A stretch of DNA of 64,000 bases from positions 1 through 64,000 of the forward strand of contig NZ_JACHCQ010000023.1 of NCBI RefSeq assembly GCF_014205835.1, in the 5' to 3' direction. Under the pieces are notes generated by a model. That model was not told where the DNA came from, made no database searches, and saw only the letters and a program-made list of their open reading frames with translations. The DNA is from Pedobacter sp. AK013. Its GTDB lineage: Bacteria > Bacteroidota > Bacteroidia > Sphingobacteriales > Sphingobacteriaceae. The position numbers and the translations under genes are program-made. Below, piece by piece: positions 35,686 through 44,560 of the stretch (positions are counted from its first letter, which is position 1; each line of letters starts with the position of its first letter).

Positions 35686-36498
35686 ATGAAAAAGAACATG
35701 ATCCTGTTTTTAAGCCTGATATTCAGCGCGCAGTTTACTTTTGCAGCGGTTATTGATAGTACGAGGGCTGTTGCGGTTAAAGGTGCTACAAATTTTAGAG
35801 ATCTGGGTGGCTACGCAACCAGGCAGGGCACCCACGTAAAGTGGGGGAAAATTTACCGATCTGGAGAAATCAGTAAGCTTACTGATGCAGATCTCTTACT
35901 CCTTGATCAAAAACACATTCGCTCTGTAGTCGATTTTAGAGGTAATGATGAAGTGGCAAAGGCAAAAGACCGTTTGCCTAAAGATGCAGCTTACCTGCAA
36001 TTGCCAGCTGGAAGCGAAAACCTGGGCAGTTGGATGATGCAGATAGCTAAGTTAAATTCAGCCGATTCTCTGATGGAATCTTTTTATGGTCAAACCGCAC
36101 ATCTGAAAGATAAATATCAGCCATTTTTTAAAGCCCTGCTCAAACAGCCTGATTCGTCAGCACTGCTTTTTCACTGTACGGCAGGAAAGGATAGAACGGG
36201 TATAGGGGCAGCTTTGTTACTGTATGCTTTAGGAGTTCCGGAAGAAACCATTTTAGAAGATTATTTATTGAGCAACGAATTCCGTAAAGAAGAAAACGAA
36301 AAAATGATAAAAGGTATGGTGCAAATGGGTATTAAAGAGCAGGTAGCCAAAGATCTTGCCAGTGTAAAGAAAGAATACCTCATGGCCACTTACAATGCTA
36401 TTATTTCAAAATATGGAAGCGTTGATGATTTTTTGAAGACTGAAATGGAGCTTAATGATAACGATCTAAAAGAATTGCGCAAAAAATACACAAACTAG
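35686..36498 (+). CDS. Secreted tyrosine-phosphatase-type (Y_phosphatase3) enzyme
   Basis: 270 residues. Signal peptide MKKNMILFLSLIFSAQFTFA. The mature protein matches bacterial Tyr/inositol phosphatases of the PF13350 type: TNFRDLGGYATRQG (about 35-48), WGKIYRSGEISKLT, VVDFRGNDEV (about 81-90), and the catalytic P-loop HCTAGKDRTG with C164 and R170 (CX5R). It acts in the periplasm or outside, so proteins are less likely targets than phosphoesters such as inositol phosphates or phospholipid headgroups. Placement after a SusCD pair suggests it releases phosphate from the imported ligand. Confidence 0.88.
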   Translation: MKKNMILFLSLIFSAQFTFAAVIDSTRAVAVKGATNFRDLGGYATRQGTHVKWGKIYRSGEISKLTDADLLLLDQKHIRSVVDFRGNDEVAKAKDRLPKDAAYLQLPAGSENLGSWMMQIAKLNSADSLMESFYGQTAHLKDKYQPFFKALLKQPDSSALLFHCTAGKDRTGIGAALLLYALGVPEETILEDYLLSNEFRKEENEKMIKGMVQMGIKEQVAKDLASVKKEYLMATYNAIISKYGSVDDFLKTEMELNDNDLKELRKKYTN

Positions 36499-36518
36499 TA
36501 TGCTTCAATACAATTACC

Positions 36519-36554
36519 AAAAAGGAGAATGTGCTAAAACCATTCTCCTTTTTG
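36519..36554. terminator. Bidirectional terminator between phosphatase and DUF4377-like gene
   Basis: Perfect 13-bp stem AAAAAGGAGAATG (36519-36531) / CATTCTCCTTTTT (36541-36553), 9-nt loop, usable from both strands for the convergent genes. Confidence 0.9.
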
Positions 36555-36563
36555 CATTACCTA

Positions 36564-37178
36564 TTAATCAATAAATTGAATCTGTTGTACTAAATAAGCC
36601 TTCCCAAACTTCTGCTGATCATGTACCACTGTAGCTTTAATGGCCTTCCATTTTGGTCGTTGTCCTTTTTGCCAGTTTGCACGGATTTCCTGTGCATTTT
36701 GCCAGATTTCTTCAAGCTCGTTCTGAACGGTACTATTTGCATAAGTGAGCTGTAACTTATCTGGAATCATATAATAATCGGTTCCTGTTTTGCTTAACCT
36801 AATATTTGGTCCGCCAACAACGTAGTTAGTAATGAGTTGCACAGTGAAAGATTCACTTCCTCTATATTGTTCTTTACTAATTATCTTTTCGAAAATAAAG
36901 TAATATTCAGGCCCGTCTTGAAGTGGCTCTTTATCGCGGTTGAACCTGGCTTTAACCCGGTAAGTATAACCAGGTTCCCTTTGATCAAAACCCCAAAGCG
37001 AAGCACCCGCATCTACATTGCCGGGCAACTTTAAAAGTACATCATTATCTGCGGCATAGCGAGGGCTTACCAGCAATTCAACTTCCTGCCCGTTTTTTAG
37101 GTTCAGCGGACCATATCTTTCCGATTTTTTACAAGAAACAAGAGCAAAGGCTACAAAAAGAAAAAGTATGTTTTTCAT
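36564..37178 (-). CDS. DUF4377-like lipoprotein
   Basis: 204 residues, lipoprotein signal MKNILFLFVAFALVSC with Cys 16. The region VELLVSPRYAADNDVLLK and REPGYTYRVKARFNRDKEPLQDGPEY-type segment (about 68-95) resemble the DUF4377 domain, which has a GY-Y-L-V pattern followed by a short D/G loop. The C-terminal 70 residues contain a predicted helix (NELEEIWQNAQEIRANWQKG) outside that domain. Function unknown; it likely faces the periplasm. A decayed copy of its last 30 codons lies at 30285-30371. It is convergent with the phosphatase gene and downstream of the beta-helix gene on the same strand. Confidence 0.65.
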   Translation of the reverse strand: MKNILFLFVAFALVSCKKSERYGPLNLKNGQEVELLVSPRYAADNDVLLKLPGNVDAGASLWGFDQREPGYTYRVKARFNRDKEPLQDGPEYYFIFEKIISKEQYRGSESFTVQLITNYVVGGPNIRLSKTGTDYYMIPDKLQLTYANSTVQNELEEIWQNAQEIRANWQKGQRPKWKAIKATVVHDQQKFGKAYLVQQIQFID

Positions 37179-37303
37179 AGGTGGGTGGTTTTTAGACTAA
37201 TAGTTCTGATATAAAACGTAATAATACCAATAAGCGCTACACCATATGGATCATTTTGTGCGATCATTTATTCCTGTTTTTAAGTGCCGGTTTTTGACGA
37301 TGG

Positions 37304-39652
37304 TTAATCCTTAAGCGAGATCTGAAATTTTTGTTCCGCCTGGTTTCTGAAAATGACAATTTCAACATGTCCTTTCCAACGAACTTCGCTATAAATCTTT
37401 AGCAGTTCGGCAACAGATTTTATTTCATTATTATCCAAACCTATAACAACATCACCTTTCTTTAATCCATTTTTTTCTGCAATTAATCCTTTGGTTAATT
37501 GAGTAAGTAAAGCGCCATTATTGTCTGGCAGCCCGGCGGCAGATCTTTCGCCCAAACTTTCGATGTTTTTAAAGCTGGCACCTAACCATTCGGCAGTTAT
37601 CGTTTTTTTACGGTTTAAGTTGTTACTTAAAGGTTTTATTGGAGGTGATGCGGCCAGTTTTTTTAATCGTACATCTGTTACGCCAAAGTTCATATCAAAG
37701 TCTTTAAAACCGGTTTTTAAAGCTGCTGAAGTTTTTTTAAGGTGATAATTGCCGGTATTTTCGTCAACAAAAGCTACCTCACCAGTTATGCTGTTGGCAT
37801 CTATGTTTAATTTTTGCGTTTTGCTTAGTGCATCTTTACTTAAAAAGAAATTATGGTCAACCGCTCTTCCCCAGTTTTCCATCTGTATGGGGGCGTATGC
37901 TGCACTTAAAATATTATTTTTAAAAACATCACCACTTTCTTTTAGCCATACATGTGGGTGAAAGGTATTGTTGATGATAATGTTATTATATACGTTGCGG
38001 TGGTAGCCTTCACGGAGTTTTAATCCTCCACTTAAGCATATGTTATTAAAAATCTGGTAATTGGTGCTTCCATCATCCAGGTCGATATCCCAGCCATGGT
38101 CGCACTGGAAACGGTTATTACGTAAAACAATTGGACTAATCACATCCAGAAGTTCTATGCCCGGCTTTGCGGCAACAATACTATCTATAAGATTTCTCTC
38201 AGGTCTCCAATAACGGTCTCTGCCCCATGAATTAAAAGCGCCATGATCTCCCGTTTCTAGTACGGTATCAAAAACATCATTAAATTCGATTAAATGCCCG
38301 CCCCATGTACCCTCACTAATATTAATACCTGCCCTTGGTAGATGGTAAATGGTATTGTGACTAACTAGGATGCCTGATGACATGGAAATTTGAATTCCTG
38401 CAGATTGTTTTTCGATCTGGCCGGTATGATGAATCAGATTATTTATTGCCTGGCAATGTTGCGGATAATCGGCACTTTTTGGCCCGCGTTGCATATCCAT
38501 TTCAGTATACGGCACAAAATTTTCGTACCTGAAAGAAGGTGAACGTACCGCACTGGGATTACCAACAAATGCAATTCCATTTGCCCCAATGTTATAAATA
38601 TGATTGTTGCTGATACGATCTTCCTTGTTGTAATTACTTAGAAAAATAGCACTTCCGCCTAAGTCATAAAAGTTACAGTTTTTAATGACGCAAGATTCAC
38701 TACCATCTAACAATATTGCTGCCCCGCGGTATATGGCCCAATCGCTTCTTAAAAGAGGCTCCTTTACCTGCATAAAACTTCGTGCTGTTTGTATAAAATC
38801 GATGCCTGTTATGGTTATGTTTTTAATAGGATTTGCTAATGTTCCTTTAATATGTAATATGTCGCTAACCATGGTAAAGGCAAAATCGGCTGTTTGCAGG
38901 TTACTTCCCGTAGGGGGGATCAGGTATAGCATCTCCTCTTTTTGATTATAATACCATTCGCCCGGATGATCGAGTTCTTCGAAAATATTCTCCACATAAC
39001 GGTATTTTGCGTGCATTTTAGCAGGACGGTTGTTCTGCCAGCCACCTTCGTAAAGCAGTTTTCCTGTGCTATCTTTTCCGGTAATGAGGTAATGGAAATC
39101 GCCCCACTCGCCTTGGTGTAAGGCATGTATATAGCCACCCGCAGGATCGAGCCATTTTTTTGCGCGCTCGGCAGAAATCGCATCTGCTGCAGTTCCGTTA
39201 AATACCCGGGCCGTGGCATCGAAATCAGGGTACCTCGCCATCGGTAATTTTTTGCCATTCATAAATAGCTCATCAGGGGCTTGAGCCAGCTTCATTTTGG
39301 CCGATAGAATGTTGTTTTTATAGGGTTTCCAGGAAAGTTTAAAATGCTGAGATCCGGAAATGACTACTTTTTGGTTTGCCTTAGCTCTAATCGTAAGCGA
39401 CTGGAAATGAAATTTTTCTGAAGTAATTTCAACCGTTTTATCTACCGGATAGGTGCCGCCACTAAGCTCGATAATTACTTTTTTGTTTTTATGTGCCATA
39501 GCTTTTGCTATACCTGTAGCAAAGGTTTTTACAGGTTGATAAACAGAGCCCGGATTTTTGTCATTCCCTTTAGGCGAGATAAAAATAGTTTGCGCCTTAC
39601 AAAGGCTAAATGCGAATAAAATAGTAACAACTAATGAAAATTGTTTTATCAT
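37304..39652 (-). CDS. Secreted parallel beta-helix protein (GH141-like) with C-terminal PDZ domain
   Basis: 782 residues from ATG 39652, which begins the signal MIKQFSLVVTILFAFSLCKAQ. Mature start IFISPKGNDKNPGS and PVKTFATGIAKA is the typical opening of beta-helix carbohydrate enzymes such as GH141. Right-handed parallel beta-helix repeats cover about 95-640 (SCVIKNCNFYDLGGSAIFLS, GILVSHNTIYHLPRAGINIS). The last about 90 residues form a PDZ domain (LTKGLIAEKNGLKKGDVVIG, then VAELLKIYSEVRWKG). PDZ fused to a beta-helix enzyme is unusual. A glycan-processing role is likely, but the exact family is not certain. Confidence 0.75.
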   Translation of the reverse strand: MIKQFSLVVTILFAFSLCKAQTIFISPKGNDKNPGSVYQPVKTFATGIAKAMAHKNKKVIIELSGGTYPVDKTVEITSEKFHFQSLTIRAKANQKVVISGSQHFKLSWKPYKNNILSAKMKLAQAPDELFMNGKKLPMARYPDFDATARVFNGTAADAISAERAKKWLDPAGGYIHALHQGEWGDFHYLITGKDSTGKLLYEGGWQNNRPAKMHAKYRYVENIFEELDHPGEWYYNQKEEMLYLIPPTGSNLQTADFAFTMVSDILHIKGTLANPIKNITITGIDFIQTARSFMQVKEPLLRSDWAIYRGAAILLDGSESCVIKNCNFYDLGGSAIFLSNYNKEDRISNNHIYNIGANGIAFVGNPSAVRSPSFRYENFVPYTEMDMQRGPKSADYPQHCQAINNLIHHTGQIEKQSAGIQISMSSGILVSHNTIYHLPRAGINISEGTWGGHLIEFNDVFDTVLETGDHGAFNSWGRDRYWRPERNLIDSIVAAKPGIELLDVISPIVLRNNRFQCDHGWDIDLDDGSTNYQIFNNICLSGGLKLREGYHRNVYNNIIINNTFHPHVWLKESGDVFKNNILSAAYAPIQMENWGRAVDHNFFLSKDALSKTQKLNIDANSITGEVAFVDENTGNYHLKKTSAALKTGFKDFDMNFGVTDVRLKKLAASPPIKPLSNNLNRKKTITAEWLGASFKNIESLGERSAAGLPDNNGALLTQLTKGLIAEKNGLKKGDVVIGLDNNEIKSVAELLKIYSEVRWKGHVEIVIFRNQAEQKFQISLKD

Positions 39653-40060
39653 TTTCTGAGATTTTGAGGTGTTAAGATCTGCTTCTGTAAAGCCTAGAGA
39701 ATTTGAATGAATGTTTGGCAAGATAGCTTTGAACCATCTGTTTATGACAAAAATTAGTAATTAAAGCTCTATATCTTAGTGTATTGCAATTAAACAATAA
39801 CTATTTAATATAAATTTAATCTTTTTGGTAAATCGTTCTTAAATATTGTCGTATTAAACTTGCCAGAATCAATTCCTTCTTAAATTTTCCATTCTGTAAC
39901 CACCAAGCGCACAAAGACAATTTTTTTTTGCACTATAGACCCCAGCCCTCCGACTTCCGGTTACAGGGTAAAAAACACTCATCCCCCAAAAACCTACGCT
40001 CCTGTACTTTATCTTTTTTCTTAAAATTAGTTTTCGTTGCTTTGTTTTACTCAGAAAATT
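39653..40060. other. Divergent spacer between beta-helix gene and kinase gene
   Basis: 408 nt carrying the promoters of both divergent genes. It contains a T run (about 39920-39928) and otherwise AT-rich sequence. I could not place a convincing TTTG-N19-TAnnTTTG pair on either strand, and I see no small gene. Confidence 0.4.
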
Positions 40061-41122
40061 TTGGAAAAGAAACCCTATATATCGCTTTATTGGAAATGCC
40101 AGCTAATTGGTTGGTCGATAGCTGCTTTGTATTGGACATTTCAAGGTTGGACTGCTGCGGGTAATTTTAGATTCGATCTGGCTGTTGTTCAGTTTGTTTC
40201 AGATGTGGCGATGTATATTCTGCTTACACATTTGTACCGTAATTTTGCTAATAAAAACAATTGGCAAGATTTGGCGATTGAGAAGCTGATCTGGCGAATG
40301 TTGGTTGTTATTCCGGTGATGGGTTTTTTTTATACCTTGGTTACCATTAGTAAATTGTATCTGGTAAGGCAGCTGTTTCTAAGCCATCCACCACAGCCAT
40401 TTACCAGTTTTTTTAGTGTAAATACGGCGAGTATTTTTATGGCCGGTATCCGCTTAATGGCCATATGGCTTTTAGCCTATCATCTTTATCACTACGCGAA
40501 AAGAGAAGTCAGGTTATCGGTAGAAAATGCCAGATTGGAGCTTAGTTTTAAACAATCGCAACTAGACAACCTTTCGGCTCAATTAAACCCTCATTTTTTA
40601 TTCAACGCGCTCAATAACATAAAATCTTTAGTGTATACCCGCCCCGATGCTGCAGCTAGGGCAATCGATCTATTAAGCGAATTGTTGCGTAGTGGATTAT
40701 ATAAAGGCAACGCTATGCTCATTAGGTTAAATGAAGAATTAGATTTGGTGAGAGATTACCTGGAACTGGAGGGTTTGAGAATGGAAGAAAGATTACAGTA
40801 TGAGTTAGATATCGATATTTCGCTCTCCGGAGTGATGGTGCCACGCCTATGCGTTCAAACATTGGTCGAAAATGCGGTAAAACATGGGGTTGCATTAGAG
40901 AAACAAGGTGGGAAGATTAATATAGTAATTAAAGAGCAGGATGGATTGGTAAGTATCCGTGTTTTAAATCCTGGTAAATTGGAGCAAGATAAAAGGGCTG
41001 CAGGAATCGGGCTCCAAAATCTGAAAGAACGGCTCGATCTCGGTTACCATCGCCAAGCAGCTTTCAGTCTTTATGAAATGGATCAGCAGGTTTGTGCCGA
41101 AATTAAAATCCCGATCAGATGA
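40061..41122 (+). CDS. LytS-like membrane histidine kinase (TTG start)
   Basis: 353 residues if it starts at TTG 40061, giving MEKKPYISLYWKCQLIGWSI, the usual beginning of this kinase family. No ATG occurs before residue 51. Four transmembrane helices (about 13-30, 38-58, 78-102 and 118-145), a linker helix, then the His_kinase domain with H178 in LNPHFLFNALNN and the HATPase box QTLVENAVKHG, with GIGLQNLKERL near the end. It has no extra sensor domain, so the membrane part must sense. The 3' end overlaps the response regulator by 4 nt (ATGA). Confidence 0.88.
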   Translation: MEKKPYISLYWKCQLIGWSIAALYWTFQGWTAAGNFRFDLAVVQFVSDVAMYILLTHLYRNFANKNNWQDLAIEKLIWRMLVVIPVMGFFYTLVTISKLYLVRQLFLSHPPQPFTSFFSVNTASIFMAGIRLMAIWLLAYHLYHYAKREVRLSVENARLELSFKQSQLDNLSAQLNPHFLFNALNNIKSLVYTRPDAAARAIDLLSELLRSGLYKGNAMLIRLNEELDLVRDYLELEGLRMEERLQYELDIDISLSGVMVPRLCVQTLVENAVKHGVALEKQGGKINIVIKEQDGLVSIRVLNPGKLEQDKRAAGIGLQNLKERLDLGYHRQAAFSLYEMDQQVCAEIKIPIR

Positions 41123-41811
41123 ATAACATTAGGACACTAATCATTGACGATGAACGTGGCGCAAGGCAGGAACTGGTCAGAATGCTGAAAAGCTACCCAC
41201 AGATTATTGTATTGGGTGAGGCTGCCAATGCCGATGAAGCTGAACAGCTTATCGAACTTTTAAAGCCCGACCTGATTTTTTTGGATATACAGATGCCCGG
41301 TCGTTCGGGTTTCGACCTGTTGGAAAATTTGTTACATGTGCCACAGGTGATTTTTGTAACCGCTTTCGATAACTATGCGGTGCAGGCTTTTGAAGTAAGC
41401 GCGATGGATTACCTGATGAAACCTGTACGGGAAGAACGCTTTAAAAGTGCAATGGATAAAGCCATAGAAAAGATCGTTACGAATGATGGCGCAACTGTTT
41501 TTATAAAGGACAGGGGCAAACATCACCTTATAAAATGGAAAGATGTGCATTTAATTGAGTCGGTAGAGAATTACGCACGACTCTTTTTCGGCGAGGAGCA
41601 GGTATTGCTTAAAACCTCGTTAAATAAACTAGAAGAAAACCCCAATTGCCAAAGATTTTTTAGGGCCAGCAGAAGTATATTATTTAACATTGATTATATC
41701 AGTTTGGTGAAAAAGGATGATAATGGCACCTTGGTAGAACTTAAAACAGGAGAATCGATCCGGATATCAGAACGTCAGGCTATTAAATTCCGGAACCTGA
41801 TTAAACTATAA
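41119..41811 (+). CDS. LytTR-family response regulator
   Basis: 230 residues. The receiver has D10-D11 acids, phospho-acceptor D56 (IFLDIQMPGRSG) and Lys of the YLMKPVREE motif near 106. The LytTR domain (about 128-228) has IKDRGKHHLIKWKDVHLIES and RFFRASRSILFNIDYI. It is translationally coupled to the kinase. The CocE-type hydrolase gene follows 18 nt later and is probably in the same transcript. Confidence 0.92.
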   Translation: MNNIRTLIIDDERGARQELVRMLKSYPQIIVLGEAANADEAEQLIELLKPDLIFLDIQMPGRSGFDLLENLLHVPQVIFVTAFDNYAVQAFEVSAMDYLMKPVREERFKSAMDKAIEKIVTNDGATVFIKDRGKHHLIKWKDVHLIESVENYARLFFGEEQVLLKTSLNKLEENPNCQRFFRASRSILFNIDYISLVKKDDNGTLVELKTGESIRISERQAIKFRNLIKL

Positions 41812-41829
41812 AAGATTAAATTTTTAATT

Positions 41830-43584
41830 ATGAAAATAAACTTGGTAAAACTGGGTGTGGCTGCGCTATGCCTCGTAATGGGCATTGAAACTTTTGCACA
41901 GCAAAAACTAACCTTGCCCGATACTACTAATTATATCATCAACGATAGTGTGATGATTAAAACAAAATATGGCATTACTTTATCCGCTGTAGTGGTCAGG
42001 AAAAAAGGTGTGCGACAGAAATTACCTGCTGCATTATTTTATTTTATCTACTCAAATACCAACAGAAGCCTGATGGAAGCCAAATATGCTGCCGATCATG
42101 GTTATGTAGGCATTGTTGCCGATGCTAGGGGAAAAAGACTCAGCCCTGATAGGCCAGCGCCTTACGAACATGAAACCAAAGATGTAAATGCAGTGATCGA
42201 TTGGATTATTGAACAATCATGGAGCGATGGCAGGGTGGGGATGTATGGTGGAAGTTATTCAGGATTTGCACAATGGGCAGCAGCTAAACACCTGCATCCA
42301 GCACTCAAAACCATTGTGCCCTATGTTGCAGCTATTCCGGGGCTTGGTTTGCCCATGGAAAATAATGTTTTTTTAACTGCCAATTACCAATGGGCCTTTT
42401 ATATTACCAATAATAAATATACCGATGACGCGGTAAATAATGACAATGCGCGCTGGCGCAACATGAAGTTTAATTGGTGGTATAGTGGGGCAGCTTACAA
42501 CAAAATTGACAGCATTGATGGCACACCAAATCCATTATTACAGAAGTGGCTTAGTCACCCAGATTACGATGCCTATTGGCAATCGATGGTGCCCTATGGA
42601 CGCGATTTTAAACACATTAATATTCCGGTACTCAGCATTACCGGCTATTATGATGATGGGCAGGTTTCGGCATTAGAATACCTGCGCGAACATTATAAGT
42701 ATAATCCATCGGCCGAACATTATTTAATTATAGGCCCATATGATCATTTTGGATCGCAGATAGGTGGAGTAGCCAAGCTGAAGGGCTATGAGGTAGATTC
42801 AATTGCACTAATCAATACCCGCGAAATCACTTTCCAATGGCTCGATTATATCCTCAAAGGCGGAAATAAACCCACATTGTTAAAAGATAAGATCAATTTT
42901 GAAGTAATGGGCGCAAATAAGTGGAAACATGTTTCTTCATTGGCAAAGATGGAAGACTATCGTATCCGGTTTTATTTGGATAGTACAGTGAATGGAACGA
43001 TGCTGTTAGAGCAAAAGCCAGATACAGAGGTTTTTATGAGCCAACAGGTTGATCTGGCAGACAGAACTAAGTTCTACAATGATTATTATCCCGATCCGAT
43101 CATCAAAAAAGAAATTGACAGATCCAATGGACTCTTTTTTATCACGAAGCCATTTAATCAGCCTGTTTCTGTATCGGGGGCGCTAGAGGGACGGCTTAAA
43201 GCCATCATCAACAAAAAGGATATGGATGTAGGTTTGGTTCTGTATGAAGTTACCCCCTCTGGCGAGTATTTTCAGCTCTCTTATTATTTAGGAAAGGCCA
43301 GTTATGCATACGATATGAGCAGAAGGCACTTGCTTAAACCTGGGAAATTAGAAACCATACCTTTTTATAGATCGAGAGTATTCAGCAAGCAGCTGCAAAA
43401 AGGGAGTAGATTACTTTTAGTGCTCAATATTGATAAAAATCCTTTCGCGCAGATTAATTATGGGACTGGTAAGGATGTGAGTAAAGAAACCATAAAAGAT
43501 GCAGGCACTCCACTCAAAATTAAATGGTCTACACAGAGTTTTATCGATCTTGGTTTTTCAGTAGGTGCAAAAAGTTTGTTTTAA
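41830..43584 (+). CDS. Secreted CocE/NonD-family (X-Pro dipeptidyl-peptidase-like) hydrolase
   Basis: 584 residues, signal peptide about 1-24 (ending TFAQ). Alpha/beta-hydrolase domain with nucleophile S142 in YGGSYSG (GxSYxG), likely acid in GYYDDGQVSALEY and His in IIGPYDHFGSQ. The second half (about 390-570) is the jelly-roll domain of the CocE/X-Pro peptidase family (FITKPFNQPVSVSGALEG). The family hydrolyses acyl esters or amides, including cephalosporin and glutaryl compounds and Xaa-Pro peptides; the substrate is unknown. It is cotranscribed with a LytS/LytTR pair, so the system may regulate or use it. Confidence 0.87.
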   Translation: MKINLVKLGVAALCLVMGIETFAQQKLTLPDTTNYIINDSVMIKTKYGITLSAVVVRKKGVRQKLPAALFYFIYSNTNRSLMEAKYAADHGYVGIVADARGKRLSPDRPAPYEHETKDVNAVIDWIIEQSWSDGRVGMYGGSYSGFAQWAAAKHLHPALKTIVPYVAAIPGLGLPMENNVFLTANYQWAFYITNNKYTDDAVNNDNARWRNMKFNWWYSGAAYNKIDSIDGTPNPLLQKWLSHPDYDAYWQSMVPYGRDFKHINIPVLSITGYYDDGQVSALEYLREHYKYNPSAEHYLIIGPYDHFGSQIGGVAKLKGYEVDSIALINTREITFQWLDYILKGGNKPTLLKDKINFEVMGANKWKHVSSLAKMEDYRIRFYLDSTVNGTMLLEQKPDTEVFMSQQVDLADRTKFYNDYYPDPIIKKEIDRSNGLFFITKPFNQPVSVSGALEGRLKAIINKKDMDVGLVLYEVTPSGEYFQLSYYLGKASYAYDMSRRHLLKPGKLETIPFYRSRVFSKQLQKGSRLLLVLNIDKNPFAQINYGTGKDVSKETIKDAGTPLKIKWSTQSFIDLGFSVGAKSLF

Positions 43585-43613
43585 ATAAATACTATTGCTC
43601 ATTATCAATATAC

Positions 43614-43655
43614 ACTTAGGCTTGGATTTGCGTTTCAGGCCTAAGTATTTTGTGT
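43614..43655. terminator. Hairpin between hydrolase and AraC gene
   Basis: ACTTAGGC (43614-43621) pairs with GCCTAAGT (43639-43646), 17-nt loop, followed by ATTTTGTGTTTTT. It lies between convergent genes. Confidence 0.55.
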
Positions 43656-43679
43656 TTTTCCATCGTTTAATTCTTGCCT

Positions 43680-44468
43680 TCAGACTTTTCTTAACAGTTT
43701 AATTACGTGGCTTTCATCTACAAGGCCAAACTCTGCGGCAATTTGTTTCAATCCAAATCTCCCGCTTTCTATTCGCTGCTGAATTAAATTTTGGCGATAA
43801 TCCTGAACATATTGACGCAAGGTTATGCCTGTATTTCTTTTAAAATAAGGCCCTAAATAATCTTCTGAAAGATTAAAATGTGCCGCCATTACATTCGCCT
43901 TTAAATTTTTAGGCTGGTAAATATACTTGTGTAAGTAACAGAAAATGGCTTGAATGTCTTTTGAACGTTGAGCGCTACTTCTGATTTCGGGCATGTTGCG
44001 CTGCATAATAGTAGAAAGCATTAAGATCTGTGTCCAGATGAAAGCTTCATTTTGCAACATGTTTACGTTGAGTGATAAAATGAGCGCAATGATATTTTCT
44101 ACAATCAACTGATCGTCGACAGTAAAGTTAAACCCCAGAAAATGTGTTTCGCGGCTTTTAATCAGGTATTCCAGGTATTGCAAACCTGTTGGGTTAATTT
44201 CCTTTTGATGGATGTATATATCGGTAAACTTAATGTAAATGAAATGTGTTTTTTCAGCAATTCCGAAATGGTGCTCATCTTCCGGACCAATTAAGAAGAG
44301 ATTTCCTTTTTCGTAAACAACCGGGATTTCGTTAATAATATGACGTCCAGACCCATTTTTAATGTAAATCAGTTCGTAATGATTGTGCCGATGCACAGGA
44401 TGCTGCCATTTGCTTACTTCAAATTCTGAAATAACAATAGGTTGAAACTGGACATATCGCTTCATCAT
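43680..44468 (-). CDS. AraC-family regulator with N-terminal cupin
   Basis: 262 residues from ATG 44468 (ATG 44465 is equally possible). An N-terminal cupin (about 15-85, HPVHRHNHYELIYIKNGSG and LFLIGPEDEHHFGI) joins a double helix-turn-helix of AraC type (about 170-262, NLSEDYLGPYFKRNTGITLR then YVQDYRQ). The start codon lies inside a 26-bp palindrome, suggesting autoregulation. It is divergent from the PRISE-type reductase gene, its likely target. The ligand is unknown. Confidence 0.88.
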   Translation of the reverse strand: MMKRYVQFQPIVISEFEVSKWQHPVHRHNHYELIYIKNGSGRHIINEIPVVYEKGNLFLIGPEDEHHFGIAEKTHFIYIKFTDIYIHQKEINPTGLQYLEYLIKSRETHFLGFNFTVDDQLIVENIIALILSLNVNMLQNEAFIWTQILMLSTIMQRNMPEIRSSAQRSKDIQAIFCYLHKYIYQPKNLKANVMAAHFNLSEDYLGPYFKRNTGITLRQYVQDYRQNLIQQRIESGRFGLKQIAAEFGLVDESHVIKLLRKV

Positions 44469-44489
44469 AGATTTGTACAAATCTATGAT
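44464..44489. promoter_or_regulatory. 26-bp perfect palindrome over the AraC start codon
   Basis: The 13-nt arm ATCATAGATTTGT (44464-44476) is followed directly by its exact reverse complement (44477-44489). It covers an ATG of the minus-strand AraC gene and lies 71 nt before the divergent reductase gene. Candidate operator, though AraC proteins usually use direct repeats. Confidence 0.5.
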
Positions 44490-44560
44490 ACTTTTTTACA
44501 AAAACATATCTCCGGTTTGTCAGGATCTTTACTGAACATAGATCAATTTAATTAAAAGAC

